Origin: Alphaproteobacteria bacterium
GTDB lineage: Bacteria; Pseudomonadota; Alphaproteobacteria; Reyranellales; JAQSWP01
Direction of reading: 5' to 3'
Assembly: GCA_029266575.1 (NCBI GenBank)
Contig: JAQSWP010000029.1
Span: forward strand, 1 to 41,748
Length of the DNA stretch: 41,748 nucleotides
The notes beneath the pieces were generated by a model. It worked only from the letters and a program-made list of their open reading frames with translations, searched no databases and was not told where the DNA came from. Shown here piece after piece: positions 39,892-41,748 of the stretch. Position 1 is the first letter of the stretch. The number at the start of each line of letters is the position of its first letter. The position numbers and the translations under genes were made by a program.

Positions 39892-40443
39892 ATGCGATTT
39901 CCCCCATTGCTGGTCGTTGCCGCGGCGCTGCTGTTTGCAGCGCCGGCCGGCGCGACGCAGGACGATCCGCAATTGCAGCCGCTCTTCGCCCGCCTGCAGG
40001 CCACCGCCGATCCGGGCGAGGGCGAAGCGCTGCAGGCGGCCATCTGGACCGCCTGGACCGCGACCGAGAACAAGGAGGCCGCGCGCATGATGGCGATCGG
40101 CATCATCGCCATGGGCCAGGACCGGCTGGACGATGCGCTCTCCACCTTCGACGCGCTGGTCGAGGCCGCGCCCGATTTCGCCGAGGCGTGGAACAAGCGC
40201 GCCACCGTGCATTACCTGATGGGCAATCTCGACGAGTCGGTGGCCGATATCGAGCGCACGCTGGCGCTCGAGCCGCGCCATTTCGGCGCCCTGTCCGGGC
40301 TGGGGTTGATCTACCAGGAGGTGGAGAAATGGGATGCCGCCCTGCGCGCCTACGAAGCGGCGCTGAAGGTCAATCCGCACCTGCCCACCGTGCGCGTCAC
40401 CGTCGAGGCGCTGCGGAAGAAGAGCAAAGACAGCACGCGGTAG
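39892..40443 (+). CDS. Exported TPR-repeat protein
   Basis: A 183-residue protein with a Sec signal peptide (MRFPPLLVVAAALLFAAPAGA, cleaved after about 21). The mature part carries TPR repeats: ARMMAIGIIAMGQDRLDDAL, AEAWNKRATVHYLMGNLDES, and FGALSGLGLIYQEVEKWDAAL. These form a helical scaffold for protein contacts in the periplasm. It starts at ATG 39892, 50 bases after the previous gene, and is followed by a family C repeat. Partner unknown. Confidence 0.88.
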   Translation: MRFPPLLVVAAALLFAAPAGATQDDPQLQPLFARLQATADPGEGEALQAAIWTAWTATENKEAARMMAIGIIAMGQDRLDDALSTFDALVEAAPDFAEAWNKRATVHYLMGNLDESVADIERTLALEPRHFGALSGLGLIYQEVEKWDAALRAYEAALKVNPHLPTVRVTVEALRKKSKDSTR

Positions 40444-40455
40444 GTTTTTTGCGAG

Positions 40456-40586
40456 ACACCCTCATCCGGGCTTCGCCCACCTTCTCCCGCATGCGGGAGA
40501 AGGGCGTCATTAGAGAGAGGGCCTGTTGATCACACGCCCTTCTCCCGCTTGCGGGAGAAGGTGCCCGAAGGGCGGATGAGGGTGTG
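40456..40586. repeat. Paired inverted repeat, family C copy 2
   Basis: A 131-bp copy of the element at 33538-33664, with the same outer ends (ACACCCTCATCCG ... CGGATGAGGGTGT) and the same inner CTTCTCCCGC/GCGGGAGAAG hairpins; the centre differs. It lies between the TPR gene and the DUF2339 gene. Confidence 0.92.
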
Positions 40587-40614
40587 TTCGAAAGAGAAAG
40601 CAGAGTAGCGACGC

Positions 40615-41748
40615 ATGGATTTCTTCGACGAGGGCTGGGTTGTCCTGGTTCTGATTCTGGTGCTGCTGGTGGTGGGCGGACCGATCGCGGCTTTTATTGC
40701 GCTGGCGCGCACTTCGACGCTGACGCGCGAGATCGAAGCCCTGCGCGCCGATCTGCGCCGGATGATGCATCCGGCCGGCGGCGCGCCACCCGCTCCCTTG
40801 CCGGGCGCCGCGCCGGCAGCTGGGCCGGCCGCCGCGGCAGTGGTCGAACCGGCCCCTCTGCCCTCACCGGCGCCGACCGCCAATCCATGGACGAACCTGG
40901 CTCCTGCGGGCGCGCCGCCACAAGCATCCCAAGCGGAGGCGCCAACGCCGCCGACCGCGGTCGCACCGCCGCTGCCCAAGGCGCCCAAGCCGAAATTCAG
41001 CCTCGAACAGCTGCTCGGCGGACGGGCGTTCGCCTGGGTCGGCGCGCTGGCGATCGCGCTGGCCGGCGTGTTCCTGGTGAAGTACTCGATCGACCAGGGT
41101 TATCTCGGTCCCACAACGCGTGTCGCCCTGGCGACGTTGCTGGGCGCGGTCTTGCTGGGCCTCGGCGAATGGCTGCGGCCGCGCGATGCGCGCATCGCCC
41201 AGGCGCTGGCGGCAGCCGGCGTGGCGGTGCTGTTTGCGGCGCTGTTCTCGTCGGTGGCGCTCTACGATCTCATCCCGCGTTTCCTCGCCAGCGTCCTGGC
41301 GGCGCTGCTCACGGCGCTGGCCGTTGGCCTGTCATTGCGGCATGGGCCGTTCGTGGCGCTGCTGGGGCTGGTCGGTGGCTCGATGGCGCCGGCCATCGTC
41401 GGCGACGACACTTCCACCGCGCTGATGCTGTTCTCCTACCTGCTGGCGCTGAGCGCGGGCGTGCTGGTGGTGGTGCGCCATCGCCAGTGGTGGTGGCTGG
41501 GTTGGTGCGTGCTGGCCTCGGCCACGATCTGGCCGCTGGTCTGGATCATGGGCGGCTTCACGGCCGGCGAAGCGCACTGGGTGGGGATCTATCTGCTGGC
41601 GGTAACCGGACTTTACGTCTGGATGGCGTGGCGCAATCTTGCCGCGCCCTTGCCGCTGCTGGGCTTCTCCGAATTCCTGGCGCAGCACGCCAAAGGCGTC
41701 ATGCCGCTGATCTGGAGCGCCGCCGCCATCATGCTGGCGCTGCAGGCC
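40615..41748 (+). CDS. DUF2339-family multi-pass membrane protein, cut by window end
   Basis: The first 378 residues of a long membrane protein. An N-terminal helix (VVLVLILVLLVVGGPIAAF) is followed by a coiled segment and a Pro/Ala-rich linker (about 50-125). A conserved block then follows: KFSLEQLLGGRAFAWVGALA, LVKYSIDQGYLGPTTRVALA, LGEWLRPRDARIAQALAAAG, and further helices. This is the DUF2339 signature, a large predicted membrane protein of unknown function, usually over 800 residues. ATG 40615 is preceded by AGAGAAAG and directly by the family C repeat. It continues beyond the right edge. Confidence 0.9.
   Translation, partial: MDFFDEGWVVLVLILVLLVVGGPIAAFIALARTSTLTREIEALRADLRRMMHPAGGAPPAPLPGAAPAAGPAAAAVVEPAPLPSPAPTANPWTNLAPAGAPPQASQAEAPTPPTAVAPPLPKAPKPKFSLEQLLGGRAFAWVGALAIALAGVFLVKYSIDQGYLGPTTRVALATLLGAVLLGLGEWLRPRDARIAQALAAAGVAVLFAALFSSVALYDLIPRFLASVLAALLTALAVGLSLRHGPFVALLGLVGGSMAPAIVGDDTSTALMLFSYLLALSAGVLVVVRHRQWWWLGWCVLASATIWPLVWIMGGFTAGEAHWVGIYLLAVTGLYVWMAWRNLAAPLPLLGFSEFLAQHAKGVMPLIWSAAAIMLALQA

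Noticed and set aside
40510-40988. Minus-strand open frames of 86 to 152 residues
   Set aside because: They arise from the family C repeat and the antisense of the DUF2339 gene.
1-41748. CRISPR arrays, insertion sequences, integrases, tRNA genes
   Set aside because: No regularly spaced identical repeats with unique spacers, no transposase or integrase motifs, and no cloverleaf-like sequence with CCA-type end were seen. The repeated elements present are paired palindromes.

Overview
The window is GC-rich DNA with tightly packed genes. It reads as an alphaproteobacterial chromosome, probably of the Rhodospirillales/Reyranella kind; that placement is inferred from gene content and codon use, not from a marker tree. 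Supporting it are a short ribosomal protein L36 lacking zinc cysteines, a glcDEF glycolate oxidase set, TRAP-TAXI transport, CoA-transferase and acyl-CoA synthetase genes, and intergenic palindromes of types common in alphaproteobacteria. I saw no tRNA, rRNA, CRISPR array, transposase or integrase.

Region 1 (1-9875) is mostly minus strand. It holds a family III CoA-transferase cut by the window edge, a fused 4TM/12TM TRAP permease, its TAXI solute-binding protein, a hybrid histidine kinase, a double-domain KaiC-type ATPase and a second TAXI binding protein. The kaiC-kinase pair overlaps and is a separate transcription unit between the two TAXI paralogues. A short DUF35-type acyl-CoA-associated protein diverges from the second TAXI gene.

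Region 2 (9876-14968) has an AT-richer upstream region and an unrecognised proline-rich membrane-anchored protein, convergent with an 1109-residue zinc-ribbon/class III cyclase/AAA/TPR signalling protein.

Region 3 (15098-23526) is a glycan-type cluster: a methyltransferase truncated by an exact 20-bp tandem duplication, two long fused glycosyltransferases, a GT61-like protein on the opposite strand, a broken short glycosyltransferase and an intact one. The four glycosyltransferase genes share one C-terminal module and form a family that has spread by duplication, domain fusion and decay.

Region 4 (23622-33198) holds a DsbD-type thiol reductase followed by a periplasmic redoxin, a YecR-like lipoprotein that seems to start at CTG, an acetyltransferase, an APH-type phosphotransferase with a TetR regulator, an acyl-CoA synthetase, a small PA14 secreted protein and agmatine deiminase.

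Region 5 (33249-41748) holds rpmJ with a clear promoter and terminator, then glcD-glcE, an inserted winged-helix-like gene of unknown function with direct repeats and a large inverted repeat upstream, then glcF, a small exported protein, a TPR protein and the start of a DUF2339 membrane protein. Two families of paired inverted repeats occur twice each here.

The best candidates for undescribed biology are the KaiC/pseudo-receiver kinase pair next to TAXI transport, the fused glycosyltransferase family, and the repeat-bearing gene interrupting glcDEF.
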